IMG/VR virus record: IMGVR_UViG_3300025645_000098
Span: 1-53,681 of that record
Source: a virus
Reading direction: 5' to 3' (one strand)
DNA length: 53,681 bases
Translations under genes and position numbers: made by a program
Shown here: positions 1 to 6,904 of the stretch, in pieces
How positions within the stretch are numbered: position 1 is the first letter of the stretch
How the letters are laid out: the number at the start of each line of letters is the position of its first letter
Notes under the pieces: generated by a model
Seen by the model: the letters and a program-made list of their open reading frames with translations, nothing else
What the model was told of the DNA's origin: nothing
The model's database searches: none

Positions 1-13
1 AAAGACTTTAAAT

Positions 14-86
14 GGGGATATGGTGAAACTGGCTATCATCGTTGACTTGCACTCAGCAGTTCCGAGTTCGAACCTCGGTATCTCCA
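14..86 (+). tRNA. tRNA-Ala (anticodon TGC)
   Basis: Full cloverleaf: acceptor GGGGATA pairs with TATCTCC and contains the G3:T70 wobble pair that identifies alanine tRNAs. The anticodon stem GTTGA/TCAGC carries the loop CTTGCAC, and the T arm is CCGAG/CTCGG with a TTCGAAC loop. The 3' CCA is not encoded (CAT follows). Confidence 0.93.
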
Positions 87-89
87 CAT

Positions 90-120
90 TTGGTGTTTAC
101 ATATATTTTTAGTATATTTG
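90..120 (+). promoter_or_regulatory. Bacteroidota-type promoter
   Basis: TTG at 90-92 and TATATTTG at 113-120, spaced by 20 nt, match the TTG/TAnnTTTG promoter seen throughout the window. It lies 14 nt upstream of the small nuclease remnant. Confidence 0.7.
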
Positions 121-134
121 TAAAAAAATAAATT

Positions 135-251
135 ATGAATAAAAAATATCATTATGTTTATCTAATTGAAAGGATTGAAAAAGAAATTAAGAAATGTATT
201 GTAGTGTGTTCTAATTGTCATAGAAAAATACATTATAAAAATACATTATAA
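135..251 (+). pseudogene. Remnant of a homing nuclease (GIY-YIG start joined to HNH end)
   Basis: A 38-codon reading frame. Its first residues, KKYHYVYLI, resemble the opening strand of GIY-YIG nucleases. The rest, EIKKCIVVCSNCHRKIHY, is the C-terminal zinc/HNH end seen in the intact HNH gene at 23326. The whole catalytic middle is missing, so this looks like an internal deletion, or a fusion of two nucleases, left beside a truncated tRNA. Function is unlikely. Confidence 0.6.
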
Positions 252-260
252 AAATAAATT

Positions 261-291
261 GTTGGTGTGGGTTTGAATCCCATCAGCAATA
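261..291 (+). pseudogene. Orphan 3' half of a tRNA
   Basis: A T arm (GTGGG, loop TTTGAAT, CCCAT) is followed by an acceptor-like CAGCAAT, but no matching 5' half lies upstream. It sits directly after the nuclease remnant, mirroring the split tRNA-Gln/HNH arrangement near 23.7 kb. It is probably the stump of a tRNA destroyed by nuclease insertion and deletion. Confidence 0.5.
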
Positions 292-414
292 CAAACGATT
301 GATAATGTTGTTATTATCTTGTAACCACACTGGGCGGTTGAGCCAGATGGAAGGGCAAGGTAGACGTTTGAGATTGGGGTTATCATCTTACAACCAGCTC
401 TGATAACCTAATAT
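292..414 (+). other. Structured RNA spacer in the tRNA island
   Basis: There is no reading frame worth calling. Paired segments include GATAAT/ATTATC around 299-318 and a 7-bp GGTTATC/GATAACC stem around 378-408. It could be a degenerate tRNA or a processed spacer; I cannot assign an anticodon. Confidence 0.3.
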
Positions 415-489
415 GCTCCAGTCGTCTAATTGGCTTAGGACACCACTTTTTCAAAGTGGGCAATGTGGGTTCGAATCCCATCTGGAGTA
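415..489 (+). tRNA. tRNA-Glu (anticodon TTC)
   Basis: Acceptor GCTCCAG pairs with CTGGAGT. Anticodon stem CCACT/AGTGG carries the loop TTTTCAA, and the T arm GTGGG/CCCAT has a TTCGAAT loop. No CCA is encoded. Confidence 0.93.
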
Positions 490-522
490 CTAAGTTTGCA
501 AACTGAGGTTTTTAATTACCTA

Positions 523-589
523 GGGTATATCGTCTAATTAGGTTAGGATAGCTCTGAGCAAGATATAGGTTCGATTCCTATTGTATTCT
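523..589 (+). pseudogene. Degenerate Glu/Gln/Asp-like tRNA with shortened anticodon arm
   Basis: The acceptor pairs GGGTATA with TGTATTC (several wobbles), the D region is like the tRNA-Glu next door, and the T arm ATAGG/CCTAT with TTCGATT is canonical. The anticodon arm is reduced to about GCTCTGAGC, too short for a normal 7-nt loop, so I call no anticodon. Confidence 0.5.
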
Positions 590-601
590 AAAAATTAAAT
601 T

Positions 602-672
602 GGTTTATAGTCTAAAGTTAAGATACCATCCGTATCGGGGTGGAGATGTAAGGTCGGGTCTTACAAAAACCG
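602..672 (+). tRNA. Atypical tRNA or tRNA-like element, anticodon uncertain
   Basis: An acceptor GGTTTAT/AAAAACC (one mismatch), a D arm GTCT/AGAT and a T stem GTAAG/CTTAC are present. The T loop is GTCGGGT instead of TTCRANY and the D loop lacks the GG pair. The anticodon arm CCATC/GGTGG encloses an 8-nt loop, so the anticodon cannot be read with confidence. Confidence 0.45.
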
Positions 673-755
673 CTTACTGTAATGAGGTTTGACTGCTGTC
701 AAAGGATAGCTTCCTCACGTTAAACAAAAAAATGCTTATAGAAGTATAGGCGCCA
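673..755 (+). other. Structured spacer RNA
   Basis: It contains a nested hairpin, TGAGG/CCTCA enclosing TTTGAC-TGCT-GTCAAA, and no reading frame. It lies between two tRNA-like units and is presumably co-transcribed with them. Confidence 0.3.
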
Positions 756-822
756 GGGATTGTATAGCAACGTGCAGAGGCGTTGAAATGGTTATGAGAG
801 ATTCGAGTTCTCTTCAATTCCA
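756..822 (+). ncRNA. tRNA-like element: acceptor, one hairpin, T arm
   Basis: Acceptor GGGATTG pairs with CAATTCC, and the T arm AGAGA/TCTCT has a canonical TTCGAGT loop. Between them there is a single hairpin CAACG/CGTTG with an 8-nt loop instead of separate D and anticodon arms. At 67 nt it is short for a tRNA, and no anticodon is assigned. Confidence 0.5.
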
Positions 823-828
823 CAAAAT

Positions 829-948
829 TGGTTAGTCGTATAAGTGGTTAATATATTCGGGATAGGGTTGTCGGTGGTTCGAATCCACTATTAAAATGGT
901 GACGTAATGCCGTACCGAGGGATGTTGGTTCGAATCCAACCTAACCAC
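829..948 (+). ncRNA. tRNA with an insertion carrying a second T arm
   Basis: The outer unit has acceptor TGGTTAG/CTAACCA and T arm GTTGG/CCAAC with TTCGAAT, and an anticodon-stem candidate TTCGG/CCGAG. About 50 extra nt lie inside that stem, including a second complete T-arm hairpin GTGG-TTCGAAT-CCAC. It could be an intron-like insertion in the anticodon loop, or two collapsed tandem tRNAs. No group I core was recognised. Confidence 0.5.
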
Positions 949-1070
949 TAAAATTAATATGTTATGAGCTTGGGAGCCACAAAAAGTTAGAAAGAATTGA
1001 ATCCACTAAAAAGAGGGTTGGTTCACGTAATGACAGGAAACTTAAAAAGTATTCTGAGAAGTTTAATAAA

Positions 1071-1502
1071 ATGTTTAATTTCTATCTATCGGTGCATCGA
1101 AGTGGATTGATTACTTTTTGTGGTGTAAAGGTTCAAGTTAATTTTGATGTTGATGGTTCGGATGGTAAATTTGGGTTTAGGGAATATGACAATGGTAGGT
1201 TTAAAGGTAAAACTCCAGTCTCTAGACATCCAAACATTTTAAGGAGTGTAATCATTGGAAAGAAAGGTTGGGGCTTATTAGTTAGTGAATGGTCAAGTGG
1301 AATTGGTTCTGGGTTATTCACAAAATATGAGTTCTTTGAATTATTTAAAAAATGTGATATTGAAATTCCAGATTCTTTATTGAATGAATTTAATAACTCT
1401 GTTTGGCGTGAACGATTTAAACGTGAAGATGAACAAAAATTACATAATGAGTTTTTAATTAAATTATATAAAACGAATTATGGCTTGAATGATGGACTTT
1501 AG
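1071..1502 (+). CDS. Hypothetical protein, possibly N-terminally truncated
   Basis: 143 aa, no recognised domain. The region around residues 68-118 (KKGWGLLVSEWSSGIGSG, then a charged helix with CDIEIPDSLLNEF) resembles the translated fragment at 2680-2862, so the two are paralogues. The same frame stays open about 110 nt upstream of the ATG with coding-like Lys/Arg-rich content but no ATG. The true start may therefore have been lost when the RNA island was rearranged, or a non-ATG start is used. Confidence 0.6.
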   Translation: MFNFYLSVHRSGLITFCGVKVQVNFDVDGSDGKFGFREYDNGRFKGKTPVSRHPNILRSVIIGKKGWGLLVSEWSSGIGSGLFTKYEFFELFKKCDIEIPDSLLNEFNNSVWRERFKREDEQKLHNEFLIKLYKTNYGLNDGL

Positions 1503-1525
1503 TAAATTTCTACATATTTATTAAT

Positions 1526-2215
1526 ATGAGAAAGATTACAGTTTATACTTTAAGTGACCCAAGAGATGGGTTAGTAAAATATGTTGGAATAACTAGTAGA
1601 CCAAAAAGAAGAGCTTACGAGCATATTAGAGATGATGAGAATAATCTCAAAAGTGCTTGGATTAAGAGGCTTAAATCATTAGGGTTAAAACCGATATTTG
1701 AAAAGATTGATGTTACCGATGTAGATAATTTTGTATGGGTAGAACAGTATTGGATATCACAATTTAGAACTTGGGGTTTCCCACTTAAAAATATGACTAA
1801 TGGTGGTGATGGTTCATATGGATTTACACCTTGGAATAAAGGGTTAAAGGGTGTTTTTAAACATTCTGAAGAGTCTAAAAAGAAAATGAGTGAGTATCGT
1901 AAGAAACACACAATTGGTGAAGACAATGGTTTTTATGGTAAAAAACATTCTGATGAAAACAAAAAACGTTGGTCTGAACAACGTAAAGGGTCTAAATGGA
2001 ATGAAATTCAACGACAAAAATTAGGTGGTAAAAATAATCCAAATAGAAAAGCAGTATATTGTTTTAATTTAGATGGTGAATTAATAAAAAAATATGATGC
2101 TGCTATAGATGCTAAAGATGATGGGTTTGATGCTAATATGATATCTAAAGTGTGTAGGGGTGTTAGAAAGACGTATAAACAACATTTTTTCTCTTTTAAT
2201 AAATATATTTATTAG
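1526..2215 (+). CDS. GIY-YIG homing endonuclease with NUMOD DNA-binding repeats
   Basis: 229 aa. The N-terminal GIY-YIG nuclease domain shows YTL (about residue 7) and KYVGIT (about residue 18). It is followed by NUMOD3-type repeats (WNKGLKG, then GEDNGFYGKKHSDENKK) and a NUMOD1-like C-terminus (residues about 175-229, ending in ISKVCRGVRKTYKQHFF). Such free-standing nucleases cut unoccupied alleles and copy themselves in. It sits between paralogous fragments of another gene (1071-1502 and 2680-2862), suggesting it helped reshuffle this locus. Stop is TAG, one base before the next start. Confidence 0.9.
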   Translation: MRKITVYTLSDPRDGLVKYVGITSRPKRRAYEHIRDDENNLKSAWIKRLKSLGLKPIFEKIDVTDVDNFVWVEQYWISQFRTWGFPLKNMTNGGDGSYGFTPWNKGLKGVFKHSEESKKKMSEYRKKHTIGEDNGFYGKKHSDENKKRWSEQRKGSKWNEIQRQKLGGKNNPNRKAVYCFNLDGELIKKYDAAIDAKDDGFDANMISKVCRGVRKTYKQHFFSFNKYIY

Positions 2216-2216
2216 T

Positions 2217-2717
2217 ATGAAAGAAATAATTAAGAAATTACTTAGAGAAAATTTAAAATCTAATGTAGTTTATCATGGCACACCAAATAAACATGATTTT
2301 GATGATAGAGGTGAAATCTATAATGGCACATTTTTTTCACCAAATGAAAATGAAGCTAAAAGCTACGGAAAATATATTTATAAAATTGAATTAAAACCAA
2401 ATTTAAATTTATTTAATTCAACTGAGTTATACCATACTAAAATATTATTTTCAGTTTTTAATGAATTATATGATGATTATTATAATGAAGATGAACTTGA
2501 ATATTATATAAAAACACCAGAACAATTAATGTATAGTTCAGATAATTGGAACCCAATAGAAAAAACTGATGGTGTTTTAGAATGGTTAGAAGATAAATAT
2601 GATGGTGTTATGATTACTGAAGGTGGAGTTTTAAATATTTTATTGTTTAATCCAATTAAAGAAAAAATAAAAACAATAAATTATTTGGGTAGACCAATGG
2701 AGTCAAGGTATAGTTGA
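2217..2717 (+). CDS. ADP-ribosyltransferase-like protein with possible capsid-targeting leader
   Basis: About 166 aa starting at ATG 2217; an upstream frame is open but overlaps the nuclease gene. After a short amphipathic leader (MKEIIKKLLRE) come VVYHGTPNKH and GTFFSPNENEAKSYG, a pattern typical of small phage/bacterial ADP-ribosyltransferase-fold proteins (Y-H-G-T, then FFS). The leader resembles leaders of two other genes here (38823 and 52006) and recalls the cleavable capsid-targeting peptides of T4 internal proteins such as the ART Alt. Fold assignment is by motif only; packaging is inference. Confidence 0.5.
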   Translation: MKEIIKKLLRENLKSNVVYHGTPNKHDFDDRGEIYNGTFFSPNENEAKSYGKYIYKIELKPNLNLFNSTELYHTKILFSVFNELYDDYYNEDELEYYIKTPEQLMYSSDNWNPIEKTDGVLEWLEDKYDGVMITEGGVLNILLFNPIKEKIKTINYLGRPMESRYS

Positions 2718-2862
2718 ATGGACATTTACTAAAGATGAAATCCTTCAAGAGTTTATCAAGAGGGATATTACCATTCCAGAACCGTTAATGAGAGAGTGGG
2801 ATAAGTTAATTCATAAGAAGAAAATGATTCGAAATGAGAAGTATTTAAAATTACTTAAATAA
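2680..2862 (+). pseudogene. C-terminal fragment paralogous to the gene at 1071
   Basis: An open frame without ATG encodes a segment whose VDQWSQG, TFTKDEILQEFI and DITIPEPLMREWD parallel VSEWSSG, LFTKYEFFELFK and DIEIPDSLLNEFN of the 1071 product. It overlaps the end of the ART-like gene in another frame. It is best read as a leftover of a duplicated gene cut by insertion of the nuclease/ART pair. Confidence 0.55.
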
Positions 2863-2910
2863 ACACCAACAGTTCTTTTTATGTAGTTCATCGAATATAT
2901 TAGAAATATA

Positions 2911-2941
2911 TTGTTTTTATTAAACATATTTAGTATATTTG
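2911..2941 (+). promoter_or_regulatory. Bacteroidota-type promoter
   Basis: TTG at 2911-2913 and TATATTTG at 2934-2941, 20-nt spacer, 24 nt upstream of the secreted protein gene. Confidence 0.75.
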
Positions 2942-2965
2942 CAATTAATAATAAAAACCAAATTT

Positions 2966-3493
2966 ATGAAAAAAGTATTAAGTACATTAATTTTATTTTT
3001 AAGTTTTGTTGCGATAGCGCAAGAAGATTTAACATTATCAGAAGATTTAACTGTGACTAATGGTCAAGAGTTATCTTACAACACACTTGATTTAAATGGA
3101 TTCGATTTAGAATTAAGAAATAACTCAAGTTTAACAGTCGTTAACTTATTAGGACCAGGTAACGTATCAACAATTTCAAACGGTAATACGGGTAATAACG
3201 CTCAACCAATATTGAATGTTACTGGATATCTTGATTGCGAAAATTTAACATTTGAAGGCCAACAAGCATATTCTTCTGATAGTCAATTTACACCTTGTGT
3301 CAGTCTTAGTATAAATCAACCAAATTTAGATATACGTGAATTACCAATGGGTCTATCTTATAAAGTAATTTCACTTTCAGGTCAAAAAAACATAAGTGGT
3401 ATTACTGATTTAAATACAATTAACCAATTGCCTAGAAATCAAATTTTTATATTAAAAGTTGAGGGGTTTAAAGCAGTTAAGGTCATATATTAA
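2966..3493 (+). CDS. Small secreted protein with type IX secretion tail
   Basis: About 175 aa. An N-terminal signal peptide (MKKVLSTLILFLSFVAIAQ) precedes a beta-rich, Asn/Ser/Thr-rich body. The last ~45 residues (SYKVISLSGQ, then LPRNQIFILKVEG, FKAVKVIY) match the layout of the Bacteroidota type IX C-terminal sorting domain. It should cross the inner membrane by Sec and be exported or surface-attached by the host T9SS. The start at 2966 is chosen because the signal peptide begins there; the upstream TTG frame overlaps the promoter. Monocistronic, followed by a terminator. Confidence 0.75.
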   Translation: MKKVLSTLILFLSFVAIAQEDLTLSEDLTVTNGQELSYNTLDLNGFDLELRNNSSLTVVNLLGPGNVSTISNGNTGNNAQPILNVTGYLDCENLTFEGQQAYSSDSQFTPCVSLSINQPNLDIRELPMGLSYKVISLSGQKNISGITDLNTINQLPRNQIFILKVEGFKAVKVIY

Positions 3494-3518
3494 TATAAAT
3501 TATTGCAATTATTTAAAA

Positions 3519-3564
3519 AAGACTATCATTTATTTGGTAGTCTTCTTTTTTTTGTATATATTTG
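3519..3564 (+). promoter_or_regulatory. Overlapping terminator and promoter
   Basis: Hairpin AAGACTA/TAGTCTT (3519-3525/3538-3544) followed by a T tract ends the upstream unit. The loop carries TTG (3534-3536), and TATATTTG (3557-3564) follows after exactly 20 nt, so the same element reads as a new promoter. Confidence 0.75.
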
Positions 3565-3579
3565 TATATGAAGATTGAT

Positions 3580-3984
3580 ATGGAAGAGAAGTATAGAGTA
3601 ATTATAGCTGGTGGTAGAGATTTTGACGATTTCAGATTACTTTGTAAGGTATGTATGCATATGTTACAAAATAAAACTAATGTTGAGATTGTTTCTGGTA
3701 CCGCTAATGGAGCTGATAAATTAGGTGAAAAGTTTGCTAAATTTATGGGTTATGAGATTAAACGATTCCCAGCAAATTGGGATGAATTTGGTAAAGCCTC
3801 TGGTCACATAAGGAATAGGGAAATGGCTGAATATGGTGACGCTCTAATTGCCTTTTGGGATGGAAAATCTAAAGGAACTGGTGGTATGATTGGAGAAGCT
3901 GAAAAGCGAAATTTAAAGGTTAAAGTCGAGATATATAAAATTGAAAAAGAAAGTGAGGAAGACAAGCCTTGGTACGAACAATAA
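3580..3984 (+). CDS. SLOG-family (DUF2493/YspA-like) nucleotide-binding protein
   Basis: About 135 aa. RVIIAGGRDFDD at the start, IVSGTANGADKLGE in the middle and GTGGMIGEA near the end are the phosphate-binding loops of the SLOG Rossmann-like fold. This family binds nucleotides or ADP-ribose-like ligands and is common in phages without a fixed function. The ATG at 3580 is preferred to 3568, because 3568 sits at the predicted transcription start of the overlapping promoter. First gene of a tight operon. Confidence 0.8.
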   Translation: MEEKYRVIIAGGRDFDDFRLLCKVCMHMLQNKTNVEIVSGTANGADKLGEKFAKFMGYEIKRFPANWDEFGKASGHIRNREMAEYGDALIAFWDGKSKGTGGMIGEAEKRNLKVKVEIYKIEKESEEDKPWYEQ

Positions 3985-3994
3985 TATAAAAATA

Positions 3995-4153
3995 ATGACT
4001 GATATTAATAAAATGGAATATGAAGCTAAACAACGAATCAAATGGTTTGTAGATGGCTATTTTATACATAATCTGGGTAACTTATTTTCTAAATTATCCA
4101 CAGAACGTATTTGTGAATTATATAATATTGAATTAACATATTTTAGACCATGA
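3995..4153 (+). CDS. Hypothetical small protein
   Basis: 52 aa from ATG 3995, acidic/aromatic, no known domain. It overlaps the next gene by 4 nt (ATGA), so the two are translationally coupled. Confidence 0.6.
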   Translation: MTDINKMEYEAKQRIKWFVDGYFIHNLGNLFSKLSTERICELYNIELTYFRP

Positions 4154-4509
4154 AAGAACAACTAATAACATTTGATACAGCTAAATTAGCTAAAGAGAAA
4201 GGGTTTGATTGGATACCTGAATTTAAAAATGTATATTCTGTATATAATTGTTGGGGTATCCACAGTTATGATTCTAAAATAAAAAACCTAATAAATTTAG
4301 ATAATAAAACTTTAGCACCAACACAATCATTACTTCAAAAATGGTTGAGAGATGTACATAAGATTGATGTTTGGTGTGAAAGATTTTCAACCGAAGAAAG
4401 ATGGATTTATCAGTGTCCAAAATTAAATATAGGAAGAATTAATTATTATTCTGACGTTTATGAAGAAGCATTAGAAGAAGGATTACAAGAAGCATTAAAA
4501 TTAATATAA
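4150..4509 (+). CDS. Conserved phage hypothetical protein
   Basis: 119 aa. It carries a stretch LAPTQSLLQKWLRDVHKI (about residues 56-73) that I associate with recurring small phage proteins of unknown role, preceded by an aromatic N-terminal half. It overlaps both neighbours by 1-4 nt. Confidence 0.7.
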   Translation: MKEQLITFDTAKLAKEKGFDWIPEFKNVYSVYNCWGIHSYDSKIKNLINLDNKTLAPTQSLLQKWLRDVHKIDVWCERFSTEERWIYQCPKLNIGRINYYSDVYEEALEEGLQEALKLI

Positions 4510-4766
4510 TGAAAGAACCAAGATATAATAAATGGTTACTATTTTCATTTAAAGAAGAACAGTGGACCAATGTTCATTATGAATTTGAATCAGCTGAAAG
4601 TGGTAGATGGCATATAGGTGGTGATGCCTATATGTATGACTTTTATGAAGAATGGTTTTGTATATTTGGATTTAAAATATGGAGAACAAAAATTATTACT
4701 AAAAATAGAGGTTTATATAACATCGAATTAGATGACCCAACACAAAGTATTTATGAGAATAACTAA
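4509..4766 (+). CDS. Hypothetical small protein
   Basis: 85 aa, unusually rich in Trp, Tyr and Phe (e.g. FYEEWFCIFGFKIWRTK). No recognised domain. Its stop codon is followed within the overlap by the Nudix gene. Confidence 0.6.
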   Translation: MKEPRYNKWLLFSFKEEQWTNVHYEFESAESGRWHIGGDAYMYDFYEEWFCIFGFKIWRTKIITKNRGLYNIELDDPTQSIYENN

Positions 4767-5208
4767 CGGAGCATACATAGTAGACAGTTTAGGTAAAATA
4801 TTAATAGGACATCCAACAAACCATGTATGGGATGTATGGTCAATACCTAAAGGACTTTTTGATGAGGGTGAAACGTCTTCAAAGGAAGCTGCAATACGTG
4901 AAACCTATGAGGAAACCAACCTTAATTTGGACCTATTCATTAATAAGACAACTTATTTAGATTTAGGTGAAGAAATGTATGGTCATAAGAAAAAGAAATT
5001 ATTAGCTCATTTATTTCATATTGACTTACCATTATCTGAAATGGATTTGAATGTGGTTTGTAAAAGTATGTTCATTTATGATGGTGAAGAATTACCAGAG
5101 TGTGATGTTACCAAATGGGTAACATTTGAGTTTGCAAGTGAAAACTTACACTACTCTCAAAAAAAAATATTAGAAAAAGTGAAAGAAATACTTGTTCATA
5201 AAAAATAA
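4753..5208 (+). CDS. Nudix hydrolase (MutT-like)
   Basis: About 151 aa. The Nudix box is clear: GLFDEGETSSKEAA followed by IRETYEETNL, with the catalytic REXXEE core; the final Gly of the consensus is Asn. WSIPKG just before it is the usual substrate-pocket lead-in. Nudix enzymes hydrolyse nucleoside diphosphates linked to another group; the substrate (oxidised dNTP, ADP-ribose, capped RNA) cannot be told from sequence. Start 4753 is chosen over 4732 to limit overlap with the upstream gene. Confidence 0.85.
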   Translation: MRITNGAYIVDSLGKILIGHPTNHVWDVWSIPKGLFDEGETSSKEAAIRETYEETNLNLDLFINKTTYLDLGEEMYGHKKKKLLAHLFHIDLPLSEMDLNVVCKSMFIYDGEELPECDVTKWVTFEFASENLHYSQKKILEKVKEILVHKK

Positions 5209-5222
5209 ATTAAGTATATTTG
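5192..5222 (+). promoter_or_regulatory. Bacteroidota-type promoter
   Basis: TTG 5192-5194, TATATTTG 5215-5222, 20-nt spacer; drives the genes from 5239. Confidence 0.75.
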
Positions 5223-5238
5223 ATTTAAATAAAAAAAG

Positions 5239-5445
5239 ATGGCAAATAAAAAAGTTAGATTCAGTAAACCCACAAAATCTTCAAGTGGGTTAAGTTATAA
5301 AGTTAGATTCAAATTCGAAGGTACAAAAGGTGGTTACTTCGTAGTAACAAACCGTAAGGGAAAAGTCTTAGATGGTAAACAATTCAATAGTCCAGAAAAA
5401 GCATTAGAATATGCTACTGAATTACACAACAAGAGCTTTGCATAA
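5239..5445 (+). CDS. Small basic hypothetical protein
   Basis: 68 aa, Lys-rich, with two similar beta segments (KKVRFSKPTK and YKVRFKFEGTKGG) followed by a short helix (SPEKALEYATELHN). Could be a small nucleic-acid-binding protein; not recognised. Confidence 0.65.
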   Translation: MANKKVRFSKPTKSSSGLSYKVRFKFEGTKGGYFVVTNRKGKVLDGKQFNSPEKALEYATELHNKSFA

Positions 5446-5533
5446 AAAATATATTCAGGAAGATAGAAAAGAAGGATTTGCACCACCAATCCTTAGAAAA
5501 ATAATTTTAGAAACTAGGAAAAATATAAAAGAT

Positions 5534-6826
5534 ATGAGTAATGATATAATAGAAGTAGATTCGTTTCATGAAGATGGGTTCTGGGATGAAGATGAATTTA
5601 CAATAAATGATTATAAGACTAAGATTCAGTTTTATACTGAAACTAATAAACCAGTCTTAGCTATATTCTTTGATTTTTTTAATAAATTAAATCATAAAAG
5701 AGCGCATGAAGATACACCAACAGTAGATGGTATTACCATTAAAGGTATTTTAGATAGTGATAATAGTTTCATGAATAATCTACCTGAATATCCACCAATT
5801 ACTTTTACTTATTCGGTGATATTAGATTTTAATGGAATTTTATTATCAATAGTAATGATGGCATTTAAAGAAAATGGGTCTATTCGTAATGTAATTAGAA
5901 TGACAAGTTTGAATGAAGAAATCGTTAAGTCTGGTGATATTTATGAAGCATTATTCAAATTAGCTGTAGATAACTCAAAATTAAAGGGGAGTTATATGAA
6001 AATTGAAGATGAAGCCTTGTTATGGCAGATTAGAAGTTTAAAAGATGTTACATTTGATGATGTGTATCTTCCAGAACGTATGACTGAAGACCTCTCAATG
6101 TATGTTAAACTATTTGAGAATAAGAAAATTCTACAACGTTATATGTTTAGTGGTGTACCAGGTACAGCTAAAACAGAATCGACTAGAGCAATTACAAACA
6201 TTCTTAATAAACAAGGTGTTACCATAATTAAAACAAATATTTGTAAAATCATCAAGCAAAAATTTGATTTAGCTAAAATATTAGCACCGTGTGTTGTAAT
6301 ATTAGATGATATTGATTTATATCTTGGTGATAGAAATTCAACTGGTGTAAGTCCATTATTAGGAGCTTTCTTAGATATTTTAGATGGTATTGATAAATTA
6401 CCTGATGATGTTGGTGTTATTGCTAGTACAAACGCACCACACTTGATTGATTTAGCGGCACAACGACCAGGTAGATTTAATAAAGTTTTATTCTTTGATG
6501 AATTAACTTCTGATAATATTGTGAATATTATTAAAAAATCATTAACTAGTATGAATGAGAAACATAATAATGTAAGTGAAAAAGATATTAAAATATTGAC
6601 CGATAGTAAATTGGTTGATTTCTTTAAAGAAAAGGGGTTAACTGGTGCATTTATATTCGAAGCTGTGCAAGACATTAAGCATAAATCAGAAACTTTAGAA
6701 AGGGAAATAGATTTAGTTAAAACAATCGCTGAAATATCACAAAGTAATGATACTTTAGATAAGAAATTGAAGATTATGACAATAGATAATAAATTAAAAA
6801 AGGTTGCTAATAGAATTGGATATTAA
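5534..6826 (+). CDS. AAA+ ATPase
   Basis: About 430 aa from ATG 5534; an upstream in-frame extension overlaps the preceding gene. Walker A is GVPGTAKT (about residue 205), Walker B VVILDDIDL with Asp-Asp in place of Asp-Glu, sensor ASTNAP, and an arginine-finger motif QRPGRFN, all in classical AAA order (BCS1/Cdc48-like subgroup). The N-terminal half is a family-specific region and the C-terminal lid is helical. Likely an unfoldase/remodelling motor; no protease partner is adjacent. Followed by a strong palindromic terminator. Confidence 0.85.
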   Translation: MSNDIIEVDSFHEDGFWDEDEFTINDYKTKIQFYTETNKPVLAIFFDFFNKLNHKRAHEDTPTVDGITIKGILDSDNSFMNNLPEYPPITFTYSVILDFNGILLSIVMMAFKENGSIRNVIRMTSLNEEIVKSGDIYEALFKLAVDNSKLKGSYMKIEDEALLWQIRSLKDVTFDDVYLPERMTEDLSMYVKLFENKKILQRYMFSGVPGTAKTESTRAITNILNKQGVTIIKTNICKIIKQKFDLAKILAPCVVILDDIDLYLGDRNSTGVSPLLGAFLDILDGIDKLPDDVGVIASTNAPHLIDLAAQRPGRFNKVLFFDELTSDNIVNIIKKSLTSMNEKHNNVSEKDIKILTDSKLVDFFKEKGLTGAFIFEAVQDIKHKSETLEREIDLVKTIAEISQSNDTLDKKLKIMTIDNKLKKVANRIGY

Positions 6827-6828
6827 AA

Positions 6829-6873
6829 AAACCACCAAATATTTGGTGGTTTCATTTTTTATTCATATATTTG
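6829..6873 (+). promoter_or_regulatory. Overlapping terminator and promoter
   Basis: A perfect 12-bp inverted repeat (829-840/841-852 of this kb) plus T tract terminates the ATPase transcript. TTG (6843-6845) lies in its 3' arm and TATATTTG (6866-6873) follows after 20 nt, promoting the ABC cassette. Confidence 0.75.
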
Positions 6874-6904
6874 TACTAATATTAATATTAATTAAAGAAA
6901 AATA

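Noticed and set aside
6139-6675. 178-codon minus-strand frame within the AAA+ gene
   Set aside because: Shadow of a strongly conserved ATPase coding region; no promoter or leader.
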